Shown: positions 33,854 through 46,543, numbered from the stretch's first letter. The stretch: DNA of 64,000 bases from Isoetes taiwanensis (GCA_021234155.1 JAJEKV010000036.1:5586209-5650208), one strand, 5' to 3'. The notes: generated by a model from the letters alone, not told the origin. Made by a program: numbers and translations.

Positions 33854-36055
33854 AGGACGGAAGGAAGGAAGGTATTTTTATCGTCGACGGAGACCAATCG
33901 GTCTATGGGGCCCAATACAAAAGCGCAGCAAGCGGATTACTACCCGGATTAAAAAACCCTTGCCCCGAAGGGTTTTCAAGGGAAAAACCGTGGCAGCAAT
34001 CAGCCTGCTGACAAACTGTTCCAACATACAAAATGCAAAAACACACAAATATATATACACTCATGTACCCATAGTGCCTGATCAGCGAGCAGCCAGGGGG
34101 GGAGCAAAGGTGGGCTCGCAGATCCAGTACCTCCTGAATGCATGATCCCAGAGCACGTACTGACGGTGTGTTCATCAGCAAATGTAGGGGCAAGTCCGGC
34201 CGTACTAAAGGAACGTGATCCGCCCGGATCCGGTGAATCTTTGGGCAACTCGAAAGTGTGAGATTCATCCTCAATGGCACCCGTTTGACAAAGACCGACA
34301 AAGCCACATCTGGCGGGGCTCCCCCGCCCGATCTCGATCTCTTGGAGATGGTGGGCTTTGTCGCGAATGGAGGCAATGAGCCTACTTTTTTCGAGGGGGC
34401 AACCGGGAGCAGCGGTGTAGAGCTGCTTGGGCCCCAGCCAACGGAGGGTTGATGTGCTCCTTGTAATGGGCCATTTTGACACGCTTTCTGCACGGGGGTC
34501 CCGAGCTTGCCACGGAAGCAAGCGTCCAGGTATTCTGCAATTTTGTCTGTCACGATCGGCCTCTCGTCCCACCGCGATCACGTGCTCTGCGACGTTCCAT
34601 CGGCAAACCACCGCTCTCTCTTACCCCTCCACAGGCCCCGAGCCTTCGCTGGGCCCATTGCCTTAACGTAAGCTAGATGCGGGGCCGAAGCATCCCCCAT
34701 ATTAACCACTTTCTCGAAAATAGACGATGTGTCTATCAAGGGCTGCCGCTGAAGCGGCAAGAATCCAGTTTCTGCAGCTAGAATCGATGGGGATCAAGGT
34801 TTCACCCAAGTGCCGTGCCAAAAATGCCTTACGCACCTGCTCCAAGTCATTCCGGGCCGCCAAAGAGGCGAATAGGGCCTCAAACCTCGACCCCATACGA
34901 AGGGACAGGCTCGACTAGCGCCCAAATGTGATGTGATTGATGGCCCCAATCATAGAGCTCGCTGGTGGTTGTTGTTAAGCATGGCATAAAGCGCTTTCCA
35001 GCCTGCTGCCACCCACAAGCGGATGGACGTCTTCCAACTGAGCGAGGAGGGGAACTCCACCCCTAGGTATACTTGTAGGTGGGCGTGACCTCCATAGGCT
35101 GTCCTCGATATGTGAGTGCAGGAGGCGTGGGGTGGCGTGAAGAGGATATGAGAACCACCCTGGTCTTGGCCAGATTCACGCCGCATGTCCAGAGCCGGGG
35201 AATGTGTCTAGGGCATCCAAATGGGACTGCATAGCTTCTGAGGTGTGGGCCAGAAGGTCAACATCGTCCGCATAGATGCTGGCGGATGACCTGGTGCAAA
35301 AGTTGTATGCCATCCCCTCCATGCTCAGTAAGCCAGGGCTCTAATTGGTCAATGTAGAGGCCAAAAAGTGTTGGTGAGAGGGGGCAGCCCTACCGGACGC
35401 CGATACTACTGGTGAATGATTGGCCCGTTGGCTGCATCCTGCCAAAACAAATCTCATACACCGTGATATGGCATTACGCCGCACGGCGGCGGCAGCCCCA
35501 GGTTAGCGCAGTCTAGCCCATAGCTTTTCGAGGGGACCGATGAAAGCCTTCGCGAAGTCCACAAAGCAGCAATACAAGTCCTGCCGATGGTTTTGGCTGT
35601 CTTCAATCAGTGCCCGCAGTGTAAAGATATGGTCAACCGTTGAGTGGCGGGGTCTAAAGCCTGCTTGTGTGAGGGCTCGACATATCTGCCGCCTACGCCA
35701 GCGGGTCAATCGCTGCTTTCGAGAATGCCGATAGCGGTTTGGCAAAATCCGAGCCCGACCATGATCGTCCGGTAATTGGCCAGACAGTGTGGGTCGCCTG
35801 CCTTGTGAATGGGGACAACCCTGCTTATGGTCCATTGTCGGGGGAAACCTTCTTGCAATGCTCTGTTGAACAGGGTAGTGAGGATCGGCACCAGCGGCTG
35901 CCCTGCCCATTTGAGTAACTCGGCCTGCATACCATCGAGGTCAGCTGCCTTCCCATTAGCCAGCCATTGCAGGCCCTCCACAACATCCTCCTCCGCGAGA
36001 ACCAATGGGGAGCCATCCTGTGGGGGTATGGGCATACACGTCCCTAGTGGGTCAT
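33853..36055 (-). mobile_element. 5'-truncated LINE inserted in copia integrase
   Basis: A GC-rich minus-strand insertion of about 2.2 kb. It reads RT start (EEDVVEGLQWLANGKAADLD, FPRQWTISRVVPIHKAGDP), a frame change, motif A (QAGFRPRHSTVDHIFTLRAL, CCFVDFAKAF near 35540-35565), an intact YADD (35263-35274), the thumb (YLGVEFPS, GWKALYAM), and a C-terminal zinc-like region near 34290 (GLCQTGAIEDESHTF). Several frameshifts separate these, so it is inactive. The 3' end carries a perfect AAACCCTT/AAGGGTTT stem-loop (33954-33975) and a GGAA/CCTT repeat tail (33853-33873). No target duplication is visible. Confidence 0.9.
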
Positions 36056-38228
36056 AGAGCTACTGCAAGTACTGCTCCCACTACTCCAGATGAATTATGG
36101 TATAGAATAAAACCCTCCTATGATAAATATAAGGCATATGGTTGCCTTACATATGTATTAGTTCTAGAAGAAGAAAGAAAAAAGTTGGATGATCGAGCAC
36201 TTGAATGTTATCTAATTGGTTACGATGAACTGTCAAAAGGATATCAACTCTATGATCCTTCAAGAAAAAGAATTTTGGTCAGCAGGGATGTGTATTTTAT
36301 TGAGAATAAGCTCTACAAGGAAAGAAGGATGGACAGCCCAAGCAAACAAGTGGATAAAGATGTTTATAAGGAAAAGGAAGTCACATTTGTTGATCTACAT
36401 AGTGATGACTCAGGGAGTGATTAAGCATTAGCTGGAAATAAACAAAACAACACAGAAAATTTAGAGCCTGATTCTGAAAATGTTGAGGAGTCAGATACAC
36501 AAGAAACAACAAATGAAAAAGATCCAAAGCAGTCAAGGAAGACAGAGGTTGAAAAATTAATGGAGGATGCCATGATCAATGTTAATAATTATGGACGTAC
36601 CAAGGAAGGAAAAAGTAGAAGGCTGAATATTTTGGAAGACTCAGAGGCCATCATAATGGCCATTATAGAACCAAATGTTCCACAAAGCTATGATGATGCT
36701 ATCAGAAGTGTGCATGCTTTAAATTGAAAACAGGCTATGGAAGAAGAATTAAATGCCTTTAAAAGAACTGATACTTATGAATTGGTTAAGAAACCAGAAG
36801 GGAAAAATGTGGTTGCAAGCAAGTAGATTTTCAAAAATAAACTTGGATCAGATGGAAAGTCCACAATATACAAGGCTAGACTTGTGGCAAAAGGATATTC
36901 TCTGAAAAAAAGGGTTAGATTATAATGAGACATTTTCTCCTATAGTGAAACTTGCAAGCATCAGGCTCTTGGCATATGCTAGTGCACATGATTTAGAAAT
37001 TCATCACATGGACGTTAGTACAACATTTTTAAATGCAAAACTTGAAGAAGACATATTTATGCAACAAGCAGAAGGATTTGAACAAGGTACAGGAATGGTT
37101 TGGAAGCTAAAACGAGCAGTTTATGGACTCAAGCAATCTCCTAGAGCATGGTATAAGTGCATGGATAGTTTTTTGAGAACAAGTGGTTTCAGAAAACTTG
37201 AGAGTGATGGGAATATTTATTTGTTTAAGGACAAACAGAATTTTTGCATCATAGCATTATATGTAGATGATTGCATTATGGTAGCTAAAAATGGCACATG
37301 CTTAAATGACTGCAAACAAGTTCTCAAATCCAAATTCAAGATGACAGATCTTGGAGAGCTCAAGAGATTTTTAGGGATCGAAGTAACTAGAAACAAAGGT
37401 GAAAGAAAGCTAATTCTTACCCAGGCAATAAATATTCAAAACATTCTTAGCAGATTTGGAATGGAAAGCTGTAATAGTGCTGCTACTCCTCTTGTGACAG
37501 GCCACAAAATTTCAGACAACATGTGTCCCAAATCAGAGATTGAAGCAGAAGAAATGTCAAACATTCCATACAGAGAACTAATAGGTTGTCTTTTATATGT
37601 AGCAAATTGCACATGCCCTGATATTGCATTTTCTGTTAGTTTGTTAAGCAGATATTCCAATAATCCAGGAAAGACTCATTGGATAGCTGCTAAGAGGATT
37701 CTAAGATTTCTTAAGAGGACTCAAAATGAAGGTATTTGCTATTCTAATAGTCAATTGCAGCTATAAGCCTATTGTGATGCAGATTGGGCTTCTGACCTAG
37801 ATCAAAGGAAGTCAACATCAGGATTTACCCTAATGTTAGCTGGAGGCTCATTTGCTTGGAAATCTAAAAAGCAAAATAGTGTTGCAATGTCATCTGCTAA
37901 AGCAGAGTATGCCGCAACAACATTGGCTGCTAAGGAGATAGTATGGGCAAGAAGATTGCTTAATGAGTTAGGAGTGATCCAAATTAATCCCACAGTATTG
38001 TTAAGTGATAGCTTAAGCTGTATAGCTATCACTAAAAATCCAATCATGCACCAGAGAACTAAACACATTGAAATTCATATGCACTTTATCAGGGAACAGG
38101 TTGCCAAGAAGATCATTTCAGTTGAATATGTGAAGACTCAGGAACAAGCTGCAGACATATTGACTAAAGCTTTGTCACAGATTAAATTTGATAAGTTCAG
38201 AATTATGCTGGGAATACATGAAAAATAA
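36056..38228 (+). pseudogene. copia integrase C-terminus, reverse transcriptase and RNase H
   Basis: After the LINE the copia protein resumes (TTPDELWYRIKPSYDKYKAY, ECYLIGYDELSKGYQLYDP) to a TAA at 36422. It continues past further stops (36726, 36823 and a double stop near 36922) to reverse transcriptase: HHMDVSTTFLNAKLEEDIFM, VYGLKQSPRAWYK, and the catalytic LYVDDCIMV near 37258-37284. A TAA at 37764 separates RNase H (AYCDADWASDLDQRKSTSGF, SSAKAEYAATT, LLSDSLSCI, RTKHIEIHMHFIRE), which is otherwise intact to 38228. Confidence 0.93.
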
Positions 38229-38320
38229 TAAGATAAGTTCAGGTTGATGCTGGGAATACATGGAAAATTAATAAGCTGTTACAGTAATCAAGTCAGCTCA
38301 GCAGATTCAGGATCATGACA

Positions 38321-38331
38321 TGAAGGGAGAG
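38321..38331 (+). promoter_or_regulatory. polypurine tract of the copia element
   Basis: TGAAGGGAGAG lies directly before the 3' LTR start, the expected plus-strand primer position. Confidence 0.85.
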
Positions 38332-38931
38332 TGTTGTTGAGAGAATCATGTCATGATATGTTGATTTGGGAATGCAAGATTGAAGTTGAATGCTTAGAAC
38401 ATATACGAGATTGAGAAGACTAGGTTAAGAAGACAATATGAAGTTCAATGGTTTAAAGCTATAGTGGTTCAATGGTTGAGCTCATATATGCTTTGATGAC
38501 ATTAAACCTTTAATGGTTTTAATGTGAACCTGCATGGTAACGATTAAATAGTATTCTATCTATATTAAGCTGGTCTCGATTATTCGAGCCAGCAGCTGCA
38601 TTCCGATCGGTCTTGCAAGACCGACCTCTGAGTTCTTATTCGGCCATTGCAAATTGGTCTGGCATCCACTGGTGCCGGATCCGACCTAAAGAGAACGAGC
38701 AAAGATTGAAGTTCGATGAATAACTAGCAGTCAATATATGAACAGTGCATAGTCAATCCCATTACTACAGTGTTTTTTGTATGATTATTGTAATGGTCTT
38801 TATAAATTAAGTTGCACAATGGGTCATGCTAAATTATAAGCTTTAATGGTGTTCTATTGAAGAAGTTAAATTGAACTTGTGTTGATATTATAATCTAACA
38901 AGGATCAACTAACAAATTGCTTCTGACTTCA
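38332..38931 (+). repeat. 3' LTR of the copia element
   Basis: 600 bp, beginning TGTTGTTGAGAG and ending GACTTCA. It carries about 113 bp (after CAATATATGAA) absent from the 5' LTR; either an insertion here or a deletion in the 5' copy. Confidence 0.93.
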
Positions 38932-38936
38932 CCCCT

Positions 38937-40220
38937 TATTCGAGGGAGCCACCATTGTGGTTGGGCCATGACATATGAGGCAGCAGTAGCTGCCGATTTG
39001 GTTCCTGTCGCCCAGCCACGCTTCCAACAGAAGCATCTGCCACTATACTGGTGTCTCGTAGCCTTACCACACTGGCAGAGCATTTCTAAAAGGAGGCGGT
39101 CACTGCCCGATATGTATAGGCAAAAAGGCAGAAGTCAAAAGAGAAAGAAAGAAGGCAGGCTTCAAGTAATTCAAGGAGGGGCTGGGTCAAACGACAATCA
39201 CACCCCTGATTCAACTCGTTAGGTTGTAGATCACACCCACCATGATTCCTTCTATTTCGAAATGATAGAATGGGAAATCTGAGCTCCAACAATGTAGGAA
39301 TGCCCAATTAATCCGCTTCTTCTGTCATCCTTAGTGAACAACCATTCTTAAGGTCAATTCGTGATGATATTCAAGCATCAAGAGGCGTTATCAGGCATAA
39401 CAGAGGAATCTTCGCGAGCAACGGATTAATTAGAAAAAAATTAATAGGCCAGTCTATTTTAAACAATAACTAGTAATTATGTGGAATCAAAGAAAAACAG
39501 GGAAATTCACAGACGACATACCTTAAATGAAAGCCTGAAGCATCTCATAAGGTAGAGTCCCCATCAATGGTGAACTTAAGCAAAAAACACCCTGAAAATC
39601 CACAACATAAGACCAAATCTTGAAAACTTTGCAGAAATATGTGCTCTAGGACGTGCTAAAATGAAATATGGTTGTGCATCAACCTAAAACAGAAAACAAA
39701 AGTCACAATAAGCCATCAAAGTTTAGGGGTCTAGATCCCTTAATGGTTATGTTTTTTCTGCAATGGTGCACTTTGCTTCTATGAGGCAGATATCTATAAT
39801 GGTGAGTGTAGGTTACATGTATGGTCTAGCGCACATTTTTTTGCTAGTGAGCTTGCTTCACCATAATGGTGATACTAAGACCTCAATTTGCACAATTCAG
39901 TCAACCTATTGACGATAGTCATTCACCTATTTTGCACAATGCAAACCTCAATGCAACAACCTATAAACATTAAAAAGAATAAGTTTAGAGGGGTTTGAAC
40001 CCTATTGGTTTCCACTAAACTCGGGGAACCTGCAAAATAGAAAGTATGATTAGTTAATGGAATATAAAACATAGATCAGAATTTTGAAACGTTATAACAT
40101 AGTTCAACATTCATACTTCTTGAAGGAGGTTTTTTTCATACATTGTTCCTTATTTTGATATGACAGAAATGATCGTTAAGAAAGAATTAAGAGGTACAAT
40201 GTAATGATCTTCAAAATTTG
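38937..40220. other. intergenic, nothing recognised
   Basis: No recognisable gene. Frames near 38895-39307 are short and without family features. Confidence 0.45.
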
Positions 40221-42159
40221 TTAAAGACCTGAATTTTTTAGGTAATCATCAGTTTCAGCCCTACAAAGGTCATCTAATGCTTTCAATTTTCCTTCACAAT
40301 CAAAATCTTCATTGCTGTAGTCTTGAAAGTCATCATCAGAATCTTCAAGTTTTCTTTTCTTTGTACAATTCTCTTGATTGTCTTCAATATCTTCACTATC
40401 AACTCGTATTGGTATATTTACAAACAAGTTCAGCCCTTGACTAGATCCATCCACACCATTTAAAGCAATCTGCATTTTTTCTTCAAGTGTCTGACTCTCA
40501 ACATTTGGGCAATCTAATACTTTAGCAGTTGGACTCCTTGGAATTAAAATAGCACCTTCATCTGTGTCCTACATTTCAGATTCTAGCATCTTTACATTTT
40601 TTTTTTTCAAATTCTTTTTGGTCTATATGTAGGTTCCTCTATGTTTTGCATGGAAGCTCTTTATGAAGCTTCCCTTTTCTCTTCCCTTAGCCTTTTATTT
40701 TCCTCTTTTCTCTTCTTCTCTAGTTCCTTAGCTTCCCTTCTTTGTGTCTGAACTTTTTTTTTCTCTTCTAACTACTCTTGCCTTACCCTAGCTGTTTCCT
40801 CGCACTATCTTTGGTATTCTAGTTTGGCTTGCACCATCTCAACTGAAGTTACATATAATCTGTCCCTTAAATGTTCAATCTAAGTCTTTTGGACTTAGGT
40901 CTGTTGTTGCTGCTAGTTGAAGGATGCTTGTACATGTGACAATGACATTTGCTAGTGCAACAAGTGCATTACCATCACCTGCAATTTATTTTTTCTAATG
41001 AGAATACTGGTAGTAAAGATTTAGTAATAAAAGACAATTTGAATTCAGCAATTTAATCTCATCAATAAGAAACTTATACTTTACCATCAGTTTGAGGTGC
41101 AATTTGAGGTGCAGCAAGTGTATTATCATCGCACGCGGTAGTACGGGCAATTTACTTCCAATTAATAGCTAATACTAGTGGAAGAACTAATATTTATAAT
41201 AAAAGAGAGAGGGATATCAATTTACCATGAGTTTGAGTTGCCTTTGTGCAAGCTTTAGCTCCATCCTCTTCTGCTCCATTGGCACCATCACTTGCATCAT
41301 TTCCTGATGTAACTCTATCTGTATCAACTCCAAAAACTGCTGCAACTATTGATGCCCTCGCAACCAATCTTTCTTGCTCCATTCTATCTGCCACAACTTC
41401 TGGTTGGACCTTCATTGGTTCCCATGGCCAAATTCCAGTTTTAAGAAAATCAACAGAAATATTACTTTGAGAAAGGATCGTAGACAATGAATCAGACACT
41501 ATAGTGGCCAGATCTTCTTTAATTGGCTCAACATCATACTTGTGATGCATAAAATGAGCCCTTGACTTTCTAAATGCAACTTTGAATGGATGAAAACAGG
41601 AAACATCCAGAGGTTGCAGCTTATAGGAAGTATGAGGTGGCAATTGGACAATATGCAATCCAATTTCCCTTGCTTTTAATATAGTTGCCATGTTAACATG
41701 GCTGCCATGTCCATCACAGATTAAAAGAATAGAATAGAATAGATTTTTTAACGTCCACGGAGACCAATAGGTCATGGGACCCATACAATGGGCTAGTACA
41801 ATCATTACTACTAGGATTAAAAGATGTCTTTCCCTAAAGCCTTTCCACCACTTCTTACCAGACAGTCCATCCTTAAAGCATGTTGATCTGTTTATGGTCA
41901 TGGTTGCAACTTTTTGTTTCATAATATCTAGATTCACAGCACGCCCTTCATCTGATAGCTGGAGAGCCCACTCTACAAGTATTTTCTCCTCCTCGAGAGA
42001 CAAACCCTTTGGATTAGAACCAAATTTATTTTTGCTTTTGCCATACAAGTGGTTCCTGAGCGTGGTTTGTGGAATACCAAAGTGCAGACCAGCTTTTCTA
42101 ATGGAGAAAACTTCATCTTCAACAGAATCTATGGCAGACTCTAAAGATTCGATTGTCCA
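40221..42159 (-). pseudogene. pogo/Tigger-like (DDE_1) transposase gene, broken
   Basis: The minus strand from about 42159 encodes a Psq-type helix-turn-helix (ESLESAIDSVEDEVFSIRKA through HFGIPQTTLRNHLYGKSK), then a CENP-B-type DNA-binding region (LSLEEEKILVEWALQLSDEG through SGKKWWKGFRERH). After an inserted LINE tail the DDE_1 core resumes with the second catalytic Asp (ICDGHGSHVN) and HIVQLPPHTSYKLQPLDVS, SNISVDFLKTGIWPW. About 150 residues with the first catalytic Asp are missing at the insertion. The frame ends at 41194. A decayed Lys/Glu-rich coiled-coil region (about 40630-40880) and an acidic C-terminal frame (40475-40221) may be its last exons. A TAG lies just upstream of 42159 in frame, so an earlier exon or promoter is lost or spliced. 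Confidence 0.8.
41724..41824 (-). mobile_element. LINE 3' end fragment inside the transposase gene
   Basis: The 101-bp block matches the 53.4 kb LINE tail almost exactly (the shared run includes CGTCCACGGAGACCAATAGG). It ends in a TTCTA-type repeat (41724-41743). It stays in frame with both flanking transposase parts, so the merged frame is open across it. Confidence 0.88.
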
Positions 42160-45100
42160 AGAACCCTACCAGGAGCTCTCACAACTTTCTTTCCAGCATT
42201 TGTATGCTTTCTAGCAGAGATTAATGGCTTAGATCTACTTTTCCTAGGAGGAGGAGGTGGATCATTAGCAGCTTGAAATTCAGGATTGGCATCCGGTGCA
42301 AAGACAATAGTTCTATTACCTTCTAAGATTCATTTTAACATATGCAAGGGGATTACTGGGCTAAAAATTAAACGTAAGAATAGAAGACATGCCTGGGTTC
42401 ACAAATAAATCCTCCAGCCAAAGCATAATTCTGTTAGCCCGCATGCACAACAAACAAAATCAACATGCTTGCATTTGAAGCTCTGATTTAACATCAATGT
42501 TTATAGAAAAACTAAAGCTTACCTTTGCTTCAAGATGAAGAGAGATCATCCAAGAAGGAAGCACACACAATTTCAGAACTCTTGAAGCTCTATTTATACC
42601 TACACGAACCAAAAAATCCTATTAGAAAGCATGCATTGAAAGATGCAAGCAAGGAAAAGAAGGCATCAAAGGCTATGGAGTCAGCCATGTCAATGATCCA
42701 TCTAGTTTGCAGCAGAGATCTTGCCATATCAATGATCTAGAGATCATTTTCATCTCAAATCATGGCAAAGAGGCGCCAAATTGATGAAGAGCCTCAAACG
42801 TTTGGAGGGAATCGTGGGTGGAGGCACCAAATACAGCAGCAAAAGGATTCCAATGGTCGTTGATGCAAAAACTCCATAAAAATCCATCCCCATTTAGCAA
42901 AGGTGCAAGGGCCTTCAATGGCGCCAAGGCCACCAACGGATTCAACAACCATAACTAGTGTAAATCTCGTTGCCGTCATAGTCTAAATTAGAGTATGCTA
43001 TTCTAGGTTTTCTATGCACAAAATAAGTCTCCATGCACACCTTCACAACTCCAAACCCTCGCCAATGAGGATGCTACGTGAACCAACGGCTTGCCGACAT
43101 CTTGCAAATTTTAGGGTCATTTTAACGCCGTTGACGGAGACGTCTCCATTGACGGGGACTCCACCTTAGTAATAGTAATGAACTGAAAAAGTTCGGGCGA
43201 TCTAACTTTATTTATACCCAAAGAAAACCACAAAAAATTTCACACATAAATGATCTGCAATGACTTCACATAAATCTCGATGTGGTCGTGGTGGTGCCAC
43301 TGCCTAAAAGCTCATATCTTTATCCAGCTGCAATTCGTCTGCAGGCTGTCACAATCTGGCAGCGAAAGTTCTGCCATGCCAGAATCATTAGAAGACTGCC
43401 CGATGTTGGTATAGCTACGTGTCTCGGAAACGGCGAGACGGAATCAATCAGAGAAAGAACATGCCGTTGAGTGTTTTTCTATTTTTTCTTTTTGCCTAAA
43501 CAACGCTATTTTTTGCCCCCGAAACACAGAATATGCCAAAACTTAAACGTATCATCCTTAAATCTGAAAAGCATCTTGTCAATAAGAATTACATGAGTTA
43601 GATTATATGATGCACCTTTAGACAAGGTATCTTCAATGTTGGCAATTATTTGAACTAAAGTTTTTTATATGTGTGTACAATTTCAACAACCAAAAAATGT
43701 CGTAATAATTTGCAAATGTTTATTATCATTTAATTTGTAGGCTCACAATCAACGTCAACCTGCCATTTGAAGTACAATATTCACATTGCGTGTGGTCTAT
43801 TTATATCTCCAAATTAGAATTGATAGAAAAGATTGTTTTATGCTATCTAGCTTTTTAACGGGGCACTGAGAGGGAGTTCCTCATATCTCCCATTTCTTTT
43901 CACATTTTTAAAATGGTGATATTTTTCGAAATCAGGCATATAAGATTTATCTTTATTTTTCCTTGCACTGAATGAACTAGTTTTTCAAATCTATCAGAAT
44001 CTGTAGTGTAGACCAAATTACATGGTGATGCAAGTTTTACATTTCTGATTCACTCAAAGTCTATATAACAAAGTCCATGCACCACTACTTTATCCCATCT
44101 ACTTCAATAATGCATTTGTTTGCAGAATAATTTAGGGGTTCAAGCTTTGAATCTCAAAATCACTCAAAGTCTACACAACAAAGTTCAACGATTGAAGTCT
44201 ATAGTCGCAATACAAAAACCTTCTCTCTAGGTATTGTTATCCTCTCTAACACTATAAGAAAATCTTCCTTCAGGAAATCTCAAGGGAAATCTCAAGGGAA
44301 TTTAAGTACAGGTAAGTAAAACCAGACACTATTCCAACTTCGGACGCATCGAAAGACTCCGCGATTAAGTTCTTGTAACAATAAAAATTACAAGAAAAGA
44401 ATATCTAACTGCCCATGAAGAAGATTGAAGATGCTAAACTAAAACATGAAAGCCAAAACAAAGATGAAAGTACTGCAAGGTGCACCAATGATGGATGTCG
44501 ATGAAGTTCAAAGATGCTAAACTAAAACATGGAAGCCAAAAGAAATATGCTAGTGCTGAAAGGCACATCAAAGATAGCTAAACATGCTTATGTGTCTTAC
44601 AAATTGAAAGGTGCACCAATGATAATGTGGGCACAAATTCAAAAACACTTAGGTAATCCTGCAGATTTGCAAGATTTGCAAGCTGATTTGCTCTTTAACT
44701 ACGTCTTAGACTTTATCAAAATGGGCGGTAAAAAGTACAGGAGGGTGGCCGAAAATAGTTTATTAACTCGGCAGAGGATAGTTTTTTCTTTCTTTCAAAA
44801 ATTGGCTACGCGTCCGAAGTTATATGACCTCTCTAAGGTTCGAGTTATGCACATCAGAGACTGCTAATCTTCTCTTCATGCTTTCAAGTTTATCACATGC
44901 CCGAAACATGCCACCGTCCTACATTCAAGAAGCCCATCAAGTACAAAGACCAGCATAGAACTTTATCCTTGTAGTTGGCTTGCTTTGAAACAACACCACC
45001 TGTTTCTCAGCATTTGAAGATACTCTACTCCAGTCACCACTTGCTACAATGACCATGAGGTAGAGTTCCACGTCAAAATCCTTGCTGAAGGCAAAGTATT

Positions 45101-45431
45101 AGAGCCTGATTGCCTGCATCCTGGCATACTCCATACATTCCCTACAGAATATATAGGTGATAAAAACATAGACTTTTCCAGTGATCTTGAACATACAAAG
45201 TCTGCTCAACATTCTGCACATTGATGCTAAGTTTTACTGTAGATGCCAATCCCTTCATTCAAAGAATTGGATAAAATATATAGCCTTTTATATTCACCAA
45301 TATAGAGCACTTCAAATATACAGTACCTTGTTGTAATTCATATGCTAAAAAATACGCACTAAGCGTAATAATAAGTTTCATCATCAGTGAACATCCCCCT
45401 CATCAGAATCGGATGCAACTTAGGAGACCTA
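42160..45431. other. intergenic with minor repeats
   Basis: No gene recognised with confidence. Noted: a 12-bp perfect palindrome GGAGACGTCTCC (43136-43147) beside a diverged CGTTGACGG pair; direct repeats containing GATGCTAAACTAAAACATG near 44431 and 44512 (about 82 bp apart); and a 112-codon plus frame (44529-44867) without recognised motifs. Confidence 0.4.
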
Positions 45432-46543
45432 TCAACTCTGAAGAGTACTTGTGTGTGGAATAAGATAATTAGGGCGAATCACAACACAATCTACAATGAG
45501 TCCAGTTTTCCAGTAACTTCCAAGTTCTGTCATTGAAAAATGTATCGTAATTGGATCAATTGCATCTGTGACAAGAAAGTCACCAATGTCATATTCTGTC
45601 CAAACTTCATCAATCAACCTTGTAGCAGCTAAATGTTGTACATTTTCTTCAGCTAAAGCCGTCATTATCTTGCATTGGGATTCCTTATGCTGACCATCTG
45701 ATGTTGAAAGGATAAATTTTGCTAGTCCACGAGATAAACCATAGTTCTCTCTATTCACTTGCATCCTGAATGAAACAGTGTAATATCCAGGATGTAGAAA
45801 GCATTCCAAACTCCCAACCACCTCAAGCCAGCAAACGTTCCTTAGATAAGCAACTTCATGAAACCTGTTATCTTAAGCAATAAAGTTATTTTTACTTGAA
45901 GACTAGGGAAAGCAGTTCAAATCAATCTTTGATCAAAAGGCAAGCAACGTCAGTAGATAGATGTTGAGATACATTAACTAGTAAAAAACAAAGATGCGAG
46001 AACAATATAATAACCATGTACTAAGATCCAATTCATGGAGTTGCTTAATAAGTACCTAGATTTGGCGTGCGAGCGCCATTCCCAGTAACGGGGATCATCC
46101 TTCCAAACGATAGCCAATGCTTTTGAGGATAACATATAGCACATACCTCCAGTAGGACGATCCACAAAAAATATCTATGATTGCATCAAAATGAAATACA
46201 TAAACGTGTGCATTAAGAAATCATACATTGAACATTGGCAAGGTATGAACTACTCAATTACCTCATTTCCATCGCGGATGAAGATCCCAGAAGCTAGCAA
46301 ATTATAAATATTTTGCCGGTCTGAGACAGTCTTAGCTCCACAGAGATTTCTGACATTCTCGTCGGAAGCTAAGAGCAAGAGGTGTTCATAATTGGGAGGG
46401 AGGAGGGGCTCTACTGATTTAGAAGCCTTGAAAAATTTACGGCATACGAGAGCGGATCGAGCAACATCTGCAGGAGAAATTTTTGCAAGGATGGAAAGGA
46501 GACAATCTTCGTGGAGGTCGGAAAGATTGTTGGGCGCTGTCAT
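45432..46543 (-). CDS. F-box protein, PP2-B (phloem protein 2-like) family
   Basis: Three exons with consensus borders give an uninterrupted 277-residue protein: 46543-46262, 46174-46056 and 45864-45432. The N-terminus is an F-box (NLSDLHEDCLLSILAKISPA, then DVARSALVCRKFFKASKS), expected to bind SKP1 in an SCF ubiquitin ligase. The rest is the PP2-type lectin-like domain: GGMCYMLSSKALAIVWKDDP, RYWEWRSHAKSRFHEVAYLR, NVCWLEVVGSLECFLHPG, YYTVSFRMQV, WKTGLIVDCVVIRPNY. Length and intron positions fit the PP2-B family. The ATG at 46543 has A at -3 and is the first ATG in the exon. No disruption is seen, so probably functional. Substrate unknown; glycan or stress-linked roles of relatives are only a family-level guess. 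A MITE lies about 250 bp upstream. Confidence 0.92.

Larger units (their letters stand above)
31460..38931 (+). mobile_element. Ty1/copia LTR retrotransposon with intact ends, interrupted by a LINE
   Basis: Two LTRs (31460-31946 and 38332-38931) flank gag-pol in the copia order gag, protease, integrase, RT, RNase H. CCCCT occurs immediately outside both ends (31455-31459 and 38932-38936), a 5-bp target duplication. A primer binding site follows the 5' LTR and a purine tract precedes the 3' LTR. The LTRs share about 470 aligned bases with roughly a dozen substitutions, so insertion is fairly recent. The coding region is dead: frameshift in gag, several in-frame stops, and a LINE inside integrase. 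Confidence 0.95.

Noticed and set aside
34258-34918. Plus-strand frames in the GC-rich LINE
   Set aside because: Antisense of LINE ORF2; high GC makes open frames common by chance.
43136-43147. 12-bp palindrome GGAGACGTCTCC as a regulatory site
   Set aside because: No gene start nearby and a single occurrence, so no support for function.
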